A stretch of DNA of 11,602 nucleotides from Gamarada debralockiae. Lineage: Eukaryota; Ascomycota; Leotiomycetes; Helotiales; Hyphodiscaceae. The translations under genes and the position numbers were made by a program. Below the pieces are notes generated by a model, which was not told the origin of the DNA, made no database searches, and saw nothing but the letters and a program-made list of their open reading frames with translations. The stretch lies in contig NXFV01000257.1 in NCBI GenBank assembly GCA_002803225.1, positions 1-11,602 of the forward strand, given 5' to 3'. Shown here piece by piece: positions 1-9,020 of the stretch (the stretch's first letter is position 1; each line of letters starts with the position of its first letter).

Positions 1-2
1 TT

Positions 3-353
3 AATAATAAAGCCTAGGTACTTCGTATAAGTTATACTAAACTTGTATTTCTTAATATTAGCCTAGATACTAGCTTTCTAGAAATACTCTAGGACTTACT
101 TAACTTGCGTTTCATATATTAGAGGGTCCTTAAAGTAGATTAGGATATTATCTAGGTATATAGTATAGAAGACATCTAAGAAGTCAAATATAACATTGTT
201 TATAAACTATTACTAGGTTACTAGGCCGTTTATTAAACCAAAGGGAAGTATATTATAGTAGGGAAATATGTCTGGAAAGTTGTTGTTGCCTTGCTTTTCA
301 GGTTTTAAATGGGTCTTATAATTATAAGAACCTCGCTTAGCTAGTTTCGTTAT
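3..353 (-). pseudogene. RIP-degraded Ty3/Gypsy reverse transcriptase fragment
   Basis: One minus-strand frame from 353 down to 3 carries the reverse transcriptase core of a Ty3/Gypsy LTR retrotransposon, which would copy element RNA into DNA. Motifs in order are ITKL (342-353), RGSYN just after it, LPFGL (234-248), FINNVIFDFLDVF, YLDNILIY (135-158) and KYLGFII (near 3-23). Spacing between motifs is a whole number of codons, so no frameshift separates these anchors, although the segment just before LPFGL seems one or two residues short. Several in-frame TAG/TAA codons interrupt it, three of them in a row after LPFGL where the family has Trp/Gln residues. The second catalytic Asp of YxDD reads Asn. 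These are C-to-T changes on one strand or the other, as expected from RIP. RNase H and integrase would lie beyond the left edge of the window. It is non-functional. The family call is firm; the exact lineage is not. Confidence 0.85.
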
Positions 354-3338
354 ATATTAGCAGGAGATAAATAGCCTTTGTAACTAAAGTAGTACTTAGA
401 TAATATTATAATTATATATCTTGTTTTTTGTATATATTCTGTAGTATATTTGAGTATTATAACCTTTGTTTTATATTATTAGTTTTTATTTTAGTTTTAT
501 CTCTTACTAAGAGTATATATAATATATAGTATAATTAAGAAGTACTTATACTTATATTTCGCCCTTCTATATCTAGTAATCTATATAAGGAGGATTTCTT
601 TATAGTTAAGTAAGGCTATTTATACTCTTAGTAAGGGATACTTTAATTATTATTTACTTTATTTACTTATTTCTTATCTTAGCTAGTATATAAAGTATTC
701 TAGAATAATTTAATATATATTAAATTATAATCTTAAGTTTTATTATACTATTAGTTACTAGGCTTAGACTTACTCTAGTTTATAGCTTAATTAATATTAA
801 ATCTTAAGTACTATTATTAGTATATAAAAGAGGTTTTTAGCTTAATTAGGATATATTTAAGACTTATAGTTATAGGTAGATATTATAAAGGCCCTAGTAA
901 GCTAATAGCTAAACTTAATTTAAGAAAAAGAAAAGATTAGCTAAAAAAAAGAATTAAATTTTTAAAGAATAAGATATTAAGAAGTATAAATCTTAAAGCT
1001 ATTATAAAAGAAAGAAATTAAATAAGATAGCTTATATTACTTACTAAGTAAATTATAATACTTTTAAAGGTAAAGTATAAATAAAAGGAAGTTTAAGAGC
1101 TAAGAAATAAAGTTATTATAAGATTTTATTTTTTAATTCTTTTAATTCTTTATTTAATTATAAGATTCTTACTTTTAAAAGTATTTCTCTTATATTAAAA
1201 AGCTATACTATTAAGAAATAAAGCTTATAAATATAAGTTTAAGTATAAGTCTAAATAATTTTCTTAAACTTAAAGGAAAAAAGTATTAAAAGATATATTA
1301 AAAGGGAATAGAATCTTATACTTAAAAGATTAAAAAAGATATATTATTAGACTTTAGTTATATAAATAATTAATAAATTATAAGTCTTTACTATTAAAAA
1401 AAGATTATTTAATAATAGTTAAAAATAAGTACTATTAAAATTACTATCTTTATAAGCCTTTTCTTCTTTAGTTTTAGTTAATATACTATTATTAAGTAGT
1501 ATTTTAAAAGGTAAGAAATAATAGTAATAGTTAAGAAATTAATAAAACCTATAAAAATAATAATAATTTAATTCTTTTATATTAAGTAAATTATTACTTA
1601 AAATATTTTCTAATAAACCTATAGATAATATTATTATACTATATATAGTAATACTAACTTCTATCTTTACTAGTTTTATCTTTAATAAATAAAAAGCTAT
1701 TTACTAAATTAATAATATTCTTATCTTTTTTAAAGATTAAAATTATATTAAAGAAAATAAATATAAGTATATCTTTTATTATATTAATATTATCTTTTAT
1801 AATAATATTAAGGCTATACTAGAATATACTAATAAGCTATTTAATAAGAAGGTCTTCTTTATTATATTAAAGAAAAAGTATTATAACTATAATAATAATT
1901 ATATAAAGTATACTTACTCTTTCCTTAATATATTAGTCTTATTTACTTAATATAAGTAAATTAAACTAAAAGACTTTATTAAATTATTCTATTAAGTCTT
2001 TACTAATCTTAAGAAAAAAAAGTTTTTTAATAATATTAAAAAAGTAAATCTCTTTTTTTATACTTTACTTAATTATATTTATTTTAAGATTATTAAAAAG
2101 TATAATATAAACTAAGATAATAAGACTACTTTAGTATATAAAAAATTCTATAAAATAGCCTTTAGAGTTTATAAATCTAATAAAGTTATTAATTAATATA
2201 AAGAAAATTATAACTTTATTATATTAAGTTTTAAGATTAGTATAATAAATAATATTATTAAGGCCTTAGCTACTAATAAGAATATTATACTAGCTAGTAC
2301 TAAGTCTTACTTTATTTAGTCTTACTTAGTTTTTCTTAATACTTTTATACTTATTTTTACTTTAAATAAAATATTTCTAATTAATTATAACTTTTATAAG
2401 AGTTATTACTAAACTAAAGCTTTAGATATAAAACCTTAAGACTCTTTAGATAATTTAGCTTAGTAATTAAAGAAGCTTAAAATTACTTAAACTAATATAA
2501 TATAAGATATTAAGAAAGAAATTAGCTAGGAACTTTATATAGTACTTACTTAAAATAATTTTAAATTTAAAAATTAAGGATTTTATTAAAGTAAGTATTA
2601 AAATAGTAGCTTTTAAAGTAAATATAAACCTAGATTTAATTAATAATTATATAATATACTTTAGTACTCCTAGGACTTTTAAGTTAACTAAAATCTTCTA
2701 GTTAATAGTATAATTAATATATCTATTATATATAGTACCTTTAGTAGTAGAAATAAGTATAATAGAAATTTAGGATTTAACTATTATGTCTACTATAATA
2801 TTAATAAGAATAGTAACCTAGAATAGTACTTTTATAGATATTTAAATTAATGTCTATAGCTTTAAAAGCTTATCTAAAGTAAGGTTTATTATAAGAACTT
2901 TAATAAAAAGCTTTACTTTAGACTCTAGAGAAAAAGTACTAAAGAAATTATATTTTATTATAATATATCTTAGGTTTAGTAGATTATTTTAAAGACTAAA
3001 GGAACTTAATATAATTCTAATATTACTTATTAAGCTAATAATATCTAAGTAAAGTAAGATTAAGAATAAGAAGCTACTTATACTTAAGCTAATATAAATA
3101 CTACTAAAGCTAATACTATTTTAACTTAAAGTATTATAAAGTATTTAAATACCTTAAGAATTCTAATTTAATACTACTCTATTATAAATAATAAAAGCTA
3201 AGATATTAATAATCTTTTTAAAGAAAGGATTTATATATATTTAATAAAAGTAGACTTTAGTCTTAATAACTAAATTATAGTTATTACTAATATCTCTTAA
3301 ACCTACTTTAAGATTAAATTAACTCTATTTAATAAGCG
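354..3338. other. AT-rich, RIP-type degraded repeat tract
   Basis: This stretch consists almost entirely of A and T, with TpA everywhere and remaining C mostly in CT contexts. Stops are dense in nearly all frames. Such composition next to a recognisable retrotransposon relic is the standard outcome of RIP in Pezizomycotina, so the tract is most likely one or more dead transposable elements. The first part (354 to about 450) probably continues upstream from the Gypsy reverse transcriptase fragment. A plus-strand frame with fewer stops is listed separately. I see no intact gene, tRNA or rRNA. Composition changes abruptly to ordinary sequence at about 3336-3339. Confidence 0.8.
1441..2590 (+). 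pseudogene. Unidentified degraded coding frame in the AT-rich tract
   Basis: Reading the plus strand in frame 1 (codons starting at 1441, 1444 and so on) gives a much lower stop density than this base composition predicts. Between 1741 and 2400, about 220 codons contain only about six stops, mostly TAA. The translation is rich in Lys, Asn, Ile, Phe and Tyr, as RIP would make it, with long open stretches such as 1741-1946 and 2197-2318. The same frame may reach back to about 900 with more stops. I recognise no motif, so I cannot name a family. It is on the opposite strand from the Gypsy fragment and so probably belongs to a different element. Chance openness remains possible. Confidence 0.35.
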
Positions 3339-3959
3339 GACGGCAAACTAGCTGCTATTTTCGGCAAACTTTGGTGCTGCTTTCTGCGGCCAACTTGCCA
3401 GAATCGCGGTGCTGTTCTAACGGTCGCGTACCTGATAGCCCAAGGCAGCACGACCCTAGCTGACCTCTGCAGGAACACTAAAAAAATAGTAAGTGGGTCA
3501 CCGGGTCGTCATCTCGAGAAACGGACATTCAACATACATTGTTATGCCTCAGGTAATTAGGCACGTGGTACAGGGTCACGCGAACTTAATCTGGAGTACT
3601 TTGGTACCTCCGTATACTTCTCACATGATATGTGCCAAGCGAGGAGCAGTGTCTGAAACGTAGTTAACCGTAATAGTCTAGTGTCAGTAAAAATTGTGGA
3701 TCAATTTAAAATGAAGCCGGTTTCGCATCTCACTGTACAGGTGGATACTGCAAAGCCACACAAAGAGCCACAGGCTGACCCCGCCGTCCTTAAAAAAGTT
3801 AGTTAAAAAACCAGCGACACCTAATTCGCCTTCCACCGTACAGCTATGAGCGAAATTGGTGTCCGGCTCTTCAATCTAGTTTTAAGTGCACGGACCAGTT
3901 AATGGTGGTGCGGATTAATTTTTATCCGCGAAGGTACTATGGTATCATTCGATTCTGCA
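3339..3959. other. Left edge of the gene island and 3' flank of the HET gene
   Basis: Normal base composition begins here. The first 60 bases hold three spaced copies of a CGGCAAACT-like motif (3341-3349, 3362-3370, and CGGCCAACT at 3387-3395). No convincing coding frame is visible on either strand. Just past the end of the HET gene, GCGGAT at 3910-3915 pairs with ATCCGC at 3924-3929 in a short hairpin, and the intervening minus strand is A-rich. This might be part of its 3' untranslated region. No exact AATAAA is seen on the minus strand close to the HET stop codon. Confidence 0.4.
3341..3395 (+). repeat. Three spaced copies of a CGGCAAACT motif at the island edge
   Basis: CGGCAAACT occurs at 3341-3349 and 3362-3370, and CGGCCAACT at 3387-3395, with GCTGC following the first two copies at 3351-3355 and 3376-3380. 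The spacing is 21 and 25 bases. Short repeated motifs just inside an element end are seen in some DNA transposons, but three short copies alone do not prove that. Confidence 0.5.
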
Positions 3960-5777
3960 TTAAACGAGCCACCACTCTCTAATAGTACGACCGAGGAAGA
4001 ATGACGCGCCATAACTATCCAGGGGATCTGCATCCATCATTTGGCACGTTCCCAGGAAGGAAAAACATCCATCTTCTGCTAGACGAAGGACGGATTCGCA
4101 CGCACTCCCCTTGAAAAAACATATAAGATCCTTTTCCGCCAGGACCAAGTCCCTTCGTTGGTGCACGCCAAGCTTTCCACTGGATGTGAGAAATTGGGCC
4201 TGGCTGACGTGCCCATGGAGATATTGCATGTGCACGTTCAGGTTGCTGGGAAGATTGTCCGGGTTGGTAGTGAGGTAATGGTAGCATTCCCGATATTTCG
4301 CGTACAGGTTCTCAAACCTTGAAGACTCGCCCGAGAGCCGAGAGAGTAGACCAAGTGTCTTTATATTTAGCGATCCGCCCAAGGCATCCTTGATCGGGCC
4401 TTGCCAATTTTGGAGATTGTGTTGCATCTCTAGAAATGGTCGGAGCCATTCATCGACCATGGCCATCATCGATATGCCTCGAATTTGAGCCGCCTTCTCC
4501 AGAATGGTGTCTTTGAACACATTCAAGGCTACCCCCGTTGACGTAGGGTCTCTGGGAATATCTCTGTGCCCAATGAAACCCGCCACTTCGTCTACTAGGA
4601 ACCCTTGGACACACATCCTTGTGCCATCCTCCGAGAATGACACCTTACTTCGTGCACCTGGAGTCCTGTTCGGCGCAAGGTATCGAAAGTCCGGCACCCA
4701 AGTCGGGGAGTACTGGAGATGGTTTTCGGTTGTAACCATTAGAGATAGACATCCTGTTTCCTCAAACAGGAACTTCGAGTATTCGCGATAGACATTTTCA
4801 AAGTGGAGCGTGATGTCAGGCCTTAGGGTTGGGGGAAGTTTATGAATATTGTCCCTAATCATCCCCAAGGTGCCGTAGACCTTATCATGAGGCTTGCTGG
4901 CCTTACGACCATAAACCTCCTGTAAGATGCCCATCAACTGCGAGGGAAAGTTTTCCAAACGGCCTGGCTGTGCGGCATGGGCGCTTCCTCTGGCCGTGGC
5001 TATTTGAAAGACCTGGCGCGCCCGAACGTAGAGTGCATGGTCTACCAGAGCTTTGAAAGATGACCTCATGGCTCCCCAGAATATCCCTAGATCCGTCAAG
5101 GGAATGACATGGAGCCCGCACATAATGTCGGGAATTTGTTGAGGGAGGCATATCTCTTGGAATGTCCAAACCCTGAAGAACCATTCTCGGCTCCAGAAAG
5201 ATCTCAAAAACTTCCTAGCCTGGTCCATGAACTGCGGATCTTCAATCCCCAGCTTATCAGCCAGAGGATGGCGGTCACATTTGTCTATAAATTTGTCATA
5301 TTCGCCAGCACCTGACAGGGGTCCGACCAACTGCTTAGCTACCCTGAAAATGTTTCCAATAATGATGTCATCTTCTGCGGAATTTTCGCCGAGGAAAGCA
5401 AGAACCTTGGCGGAGGAGTATATCAGACCCATACGAGGGATTTCGTTATTTATTTCGTCTTTGTTCTTCTGGTTGATGCAGATGGCATCGATCCAGATTG
5501 GCCGATCCAGATCCATCTGGCGTATTCGGCAGAGAGCGTCGTAGAGATTTACCCCGACCGGAAATGTATGCCCATTCAATGTGATCTGCTGAAGAACATT
5601 CTGTTCGCCCCAGACATACGAGAGAGCGACAAAGTCCGGCGGCGACTCGGCTTGTAAGGTTATATGTGCAAGTTCGCAGATGATGGGTTTTCCCCAGTCA
5701 CCTTTCCTTATTTTGATAACGCGGAGTTCATCCTCTCTCAGGGCTTGGTAGTTAAATGGAGCCATGGACGGCGTCAT
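3960..5777 (-). CDS. HET (heterokaryon incompatibility) domain protein, single exon
   Basis: This is an intact 605-residue protein of the fungal HET family (Pfam HET). Proteins with this N-terminal domain trigger growth arrest or cell death when genetically different hyphae fuse. They are thought to act in the cytoplasm with variable partner proteins, but this member's partner is unknown. Visible motifs: a lead-in of the FNYQALREDELRVI type (8-21), ALSYVWGE (51-58), RPIWIDAICINQ with following charged residues (92-113), IYSSAKVLAFLGE (119-131) and REWFFRVWTFQE (197-208). DKVYGTLGM (298-306) follows the domain, as is common. The C-terminal part has the usual late element around GDLV/VLR (here RRDLVLAEKDLICFF and SVLRL, about 541-565). 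No NACHT, ankyrin or WD repeats are present. An in-frame TAA at 5805-5807 closes the frame upstream. Met1 is used here, but Met5 (MAPFNYQ) is a plausible alternative start. Length and completeness are typical, and no RIP-type stops occur despite the degraded flanks. Confidence 0.9.
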   Translation of the reverse strand: MTPSMAPFNYQALREDELRVIKIRKGDWGKPIICELAHITLQAESPPDFVALSYVWGEQNVLQQITLNGHTFPVGVNLYDALCRIRQMDLDRPIWIDAICINQKNKDEINNEIPRMGLIYSSAKVLAFLGENSAEDDIIIGNIFRVAKQLVGPLSGAGEYDKFIDKCDRHPLADKLGIEDPQFMDQARKFLRSFWSREWFFRVWTFQEICLPQQIPDIMCGLHVIPLTDLGIFWGAMRSSFKALVDHALYVRARQVFQIATARGSAHAAQPGRLENFPSQLMGILQEVYGRKASKPHDKVYGTLGMIRDNIHKLPPTLRPDITLHFENVYREYSKFLFEETGCLSLMVTTENHLQYSPTWVPDFRYLAPNRTPGARSKVSFSEDGTRMCVQGFLVDEVAGFIGHRDIPRDPTSTGVALNVFKDTILEKAAQIRGISMMAMVDEWLRPFLEMQHNLQNWQGPIKDALGGSLNIKTLGLLSRLSGESSRFENLYAKYRECYHYLTTNPDNLPSNLNVHMQYLHGHVSQAQFLTSSGKLGVHQRRDLVLAEKDLICFFKGSACESVLRLAEDGCFSFLGTCQMMDADPLDSYGASFFLGRTIREWWLV

Positions 5778-6748
5778 ATCGGGCTTCTCGCTATTAAAAA
5801 TGAATTAGTGAGTACAGTAGAACGGTAGTCGCGAGGGTATTATCGAACAGGGAGGCAGTAACTGTAATAGTGGAGCGGCTGTAATATTAAAGAAGATAGA
5901 GAGCCGTACTACTGCTTAGAATACTAGCTAGGAAATGTAGTATTATCCTTTGGGAAAGAACAAAGAGAGGAAGCGGCTTTGCTCGGGGGAAAGACGCCAA
6001 TCTCTGATAGCTAAAATGGAGGAGTTGTTCCACAATTTCCAGATCGAGAGACCACGTTAGGCAGCAATGAGGCTGGTTTAACCATCCCTTTTCAACATCA
6101 AAGCCGCCACTAAGCTCATCACGGCCTAGAGAATGAGATGACTGGCGGTGAGAGGAATAAGTCACGCATAAAGAGAAAGCCGAGCGCACCGGACCAACGC
6201 CATTGTCACGCCAAGAGAGCGTTGCAGCTACCAGCGCCTCCTATGTTTCATCAGACGAGGGATACTTTGGTGTTGGGAGGAATAAGTGTACCCCCTGCAT
6301 TGATATGGTTCTAGCACCTTCTAGTGCCTACAGGGACAACAACCAACCACATAAAAGCTCTGTAACGCTGCTTTTACTCGAACATGCCTTGCAAATACGG
6401 ACTCGATCCCTACTCCAAAAACACAGCACCACTGTACTCGCGATGAATGCCTTAAGGTACAGACCTTATTCTTTGATGCCGGCTGGACCAAGGCTTAGAT
6501 TGCATTACAACTTAACCTTAGGCTAAAGAACCGCAAATTGAGATAGATGCGAAGTATGAGCACCTGTGGTATGGAACGGGGAAAAAGCTGAGTTGTTAAA
6601 TGTATCTCGGCTTCTGTAATTCTTGTTTGGTTGAACTATTGTTCTAGTTTTACCTTTATTCAAGTCTGGTGGGCTTGTAGGTGATAATCCTTTGGCCATA
6701 GACCTCAAATCCATAGAGCAACTTCCTCCGTATCCACTTGTAGTAGGC
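5778..6748. other. Spacer: HET gene promoter side and Myb-like gene 3' flank
   Basis: Both neighbouring genes run leftward, so this spacer should hold the 3' untranslated region of the Myb-like gene (right side) and the promoter and leader of the HET gene (left side). Short open frames exist on both strands (up to about 107 codons), but they overlap one another, show no recognisable motifs and look like chance. On the minus strand just before the HET start, CTAAT followed by TTTTTAATAG (ending at 5791) resembles a branch site and splice acceptor. A leader intron is therefore conceivable, but I could not pick a convincing donor. Confidence 0.45.
6655..6660 (-). terminator. Possible polyadenylation signal of the Myb-like gene
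   Basis: The minus strand reads AATAAA here, about 90 bases after the TAA stop codon at 6749-6751. Position and sequence fit a eukaryotic poly(A) signal for the minus-strand Myb-like gene. Fungi tolerate many variants and the hexamer is short, so this is suggestive only. Confidence 0.35.
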
Positions 6749-9020
6749 TTATTTCACGCTCCGCTGTACCATGGTCCAGCGCGTACGTACTGCGGCCGGA
6801 GTCCTGCTTGGGAACTTGCCGAAGATCCAGTCCCAAGACTTGCCCTCCTTGTATGCCCGCAATCGCTGCTCGTCCAGATCTGACCACCGGCTCTGCATGC
6901 ATGTAGTCGAGCGGCCCTGTTCACCCTCACTCGAATCTTCGTCGTCGCCGCTAAAATCAGGATCGCTATCAGTCAAAGCACCGCCGTCATCGCTGCTAGA
7001 CAGCTCACTCCTCTGCGATGCAAGCGCCTCGGCATATACAGTTTTGCTATGTTGGCGTTGGGGACGTGTCGCTATCCTCTGAACACGGCCTGCCTTAGTC
7101 GACGCAGTCATGCTACTGGATATGAGCAGGGACGGGGTATATCGACTAAACCCAGTTACAAAGAACGAATGTTGCTCTATCGGCCTAATGGTGAAGTTGT
7201 CAATCTTTCCCACATGGCCAATGCTTGCAATGAGTCGGGTAAGCTGGCCGAATGAGACTCCTCCCCCGTCGCAGCCCTCCTGGATCACTGCTGTAAGGGA
7301 GCAGTCTTTTGTGGAGTTCGGACGGAATGTAACCTCGGTCAGTGTTGGCAGGACATCGCTAGACGATTGGCCAACGTTATAGCAATTAGATGACATCTCT
7401 GCATTCATCGTTCGCACCACAGAAGGCGATGGCGAGGGCAGTTGACCTTCGGCTCTCGGGCTTAGGGTGACACTTGGAGCGCAACCAGGGACAGATTGCG
7501 ACTTTGAAGAGGATCGACAGGAGTTGGAACACACTCTAATCTGGCAAGTGGATCTCTGCTGAAAATGATGCTTGCGCTTCTTCTGCGCCGGACCAGCGCG
7601 AGATAAAGATGGTCGTTTTCGCTTGGGAGGATATGGCCTCCTGCCTTCCTCGTCCAACGCCACGTAGGTGCTGCTGAGCTCATTGTCGCTGCAACCATTG
7701 CCATAGCTGCCTCGCACATCTTGATCTGACTCTAGAGATGGATCTTGGGAGGGAAGTAGTCTCTGTTGCCTTGCCGGCTTTGTGCCTATATCGTTTTTGT
7801 AGGACGGATGGCTATAACCTTTCTTGGCCGTCAGCGGCGCTTCAATGTGGATTATTTCTCGTTGCGGTCGCGTGTCATCAGCCTTATCCCCCTCCTCGTC
7901 GTCGCTCACCTCCTTCTGGTCCTCCTGCCTCTCCTGCCTCTGGTCCTCTTCACCAAAGGCATCAGTGTGAAGTGGAGGGCGAAACGGCTTGTGTTCGCCT
8001 GTGAGACTTTGATCAGCGTGAAGATGGTCTCCTTGACTGAGCTGGTTCCGTGATGATGATATGGAGCGGCGTGGAGACTGGTTGCGAAAAGAAGTAGAAT
8101 GAGGTATCACAACCTCAATTCTGGTGTGATATCTAGAACGTTCTTCTGCATCAACACAGTTGTGTAATAGCTCGCTCGAGGGGCGTGGAGAGAGACTACA
8201 ATGTGGTATGAAGTCAGGCGTCGAAGCGTCATCTTGGGCAAGCCGTAAGTACCGAGGAGTTTCAGTGGAATCATTACGCTCGCCATCGTGGCATCCTCTT
8301 CCTAGACCAGGAGACATTGAGGTTCTCAAGTCCAATTTAGTCTCTTGGTAACTTGAAAGCGCACCGTTATCGTCCGACTACGCACTCACGGCAAGCGGAC
8401 TGCCGCAATCAACGTGGGTTTCGTTGGCACTGAAATCATCGTCTACCAAAACAATTAAATCATCTACGCCGTATCAGAAAAGACTCTGTTCCAAGGACAG
8501 AGGGTAGGACACGCGCTCACCTTTGCTCTTGCCTAAACTGTCGCCTGCTGCTGATCTGCTACGATTGATAGAGCCCCCTCCTCAACTACTCCGACTGTAT
8601 TGTTCGTCCTAAGGTCTTCCATGGGAAAACCCCGCTCTCGTAGTGCAGTACCTAGGACCTCCTCGACCGTAGGAAGGTCGAAGTTATCATCGTTGTCGTT
8701 ATTCTCATTGCCATTGCCGCTGCAGACAGCGCCGATCTCTACTTAGATTTGCCAAAGCGTCAGTCACGGATGCGATAGCCAAGATCCAGATTTCAGAACA
8801 TACCTCCAACGCGAGATTCATAGCTTCCAATATCATGAGCTACTACTGCTGGTGATAGTTGGGGAATTTCGAGTAGTACCCCGTTGGGTTTGGCGTTCTG
8901 GATCTTGTCTAGAACGTTGGATATATAGGGGGTGAATTTTGGGTCTGGTTTAAGGCGCTTAGGACGAGGGTGTCGTGGAGCGGTTGGCACATAAGTATAA
9001 GATATAGGGTCAAAAGCCAT
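6749..9020 (-). CDS. Myb/SANT-like domain protein, three-exon model with one in-frame TAG
   Basis: This is a predicted nuclear DNA-binding protein. The terminal exon (6749-8377) ends in a single Myb-like repeat with tryptophans spaced as in the family: RWSDLDEQ, then SWDWIFGKFPSRT, then AAVRTRW (about residues 643-679 of a 687-residue model). Before it lies a Ser/Asp/Glu-rich acidic stretch (605-631). A compact, probably folded block comes next, with TEVTFRPN, SFGQLTRLIASIGHVGKID and QHSFFVTGFSR (about 488-557). Basic runs PPKRKRP and QKKRKHH (about 395-416) look like nuclear localisation signals, and a Glu/Asp/Gln-rich charged run (288-313) precedes them. Upstream exons 8521-8738 and 8804-9020 add an N-terminus starting MAFDPISYTYV. 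The frame has one TAG at 8533-8535, so the full model is broken unless splicing avoids it. The first ATG inside the terminal exon is at 8315-8317, which would give a 522-residue single-exon alternative. Target genes are unknown. I am confident in the domain, less so in the exon structure and whether it is functional. Confidence 0.65.
8378..8520 (-). other. Intron 2 of the Myb-like gene (proposed)
   Basis: This proposed 143-base intron starts GTGAGC (8520-8515) and ends GCGTAG at 8378. Both ends are phase 0, so the exon ending ARAK joins one starting SDDNGALSSYQ. It removes two in-frame stops (TGA at 8474-8476, and the TAG that forms the acceptor). No strong branch site lies close to the acceptor; CTGAT occurs further up, near 8475. 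Other donors (GTTTAG at 8538) or acceptors (TAG at 8443) are possible but fit the phase or consensus less well. Confidence 0.4.
8521..9020 (-). other. Exons 1 and 2 of the Myb-like gene (8804-9020, 8521-8738)
   Basis: Exon 1 starts with ATG at 9018-9020. It encodes 72 residues plus one base and includes the basic Pro-rich stretch RHPRPKRLKPDPK (16-28). It ends at GGA G before GTATGT. Exon 2 resumes as AG ATC GGC, restoring the phase. It encodes an Asn/Asp/Gly-rich run, then NFDLPTVEEVLGTALRERG and VVEEGALSIVADQQQATV, then TAG (8533-8535), then ARAK before GTGAGC. The smooth continuation across the splice and the protein-like composition argue that these are real exons. The total of 217 plus 218 bases is divisible by three, which matches the phase-0 entry into the terminal exon. 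Alternatively these two exons are a separate small gene ending at the TAG (about 140 codons). Confidence 0.6.
8739..8803 (-). other. Intron 1 of the Myb-like gene
   Basis: This 65-base intron on the minus strand starts GTATGT (8803-8798), carries a CTGAC branch-like site, and ends TAG (8741-8739). Length and signals are typical of filamentous fungi. If it is read through, exon 1 meets a TGA eight bases in, after MF, whereas splicing continues the frame. Confidence 0.7.

Noticed and set aside
4504..5544. Plus-strand open frames opposite the HET gene
   Set aside because: They are antisense shadows of the intact HET coding sequence and have no motifs.
5887..6189. 100-codon minus-strand open frame upstream of the HET gene
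   Set aside because: It lies in the expected promoter region, shows no conserved pattern and cannot be spliced convincingly into the HET frame, which has its own in-frame stop upstream.
6152..6287. GAGGAATAAGT repeated at 6152-6162 and 6277-6287
   Set aside because: Only 11 bases, two copies, and no related context. Likely chance.
6203..6526. 107-codon plus-strand open frame between the two genes
   Set aside because: No motif, overlaps other open frames, no clear promoter or intron, and its composition is not protein-like. Treated as chance.
6749..8335. Start of the terminal-exon frame at 8335
   Set aside because: The codon at 8333-8335 is TTG, not ATG. The first ATG is at 8315-8317, and the frame continues upstream as coding-like sequence.
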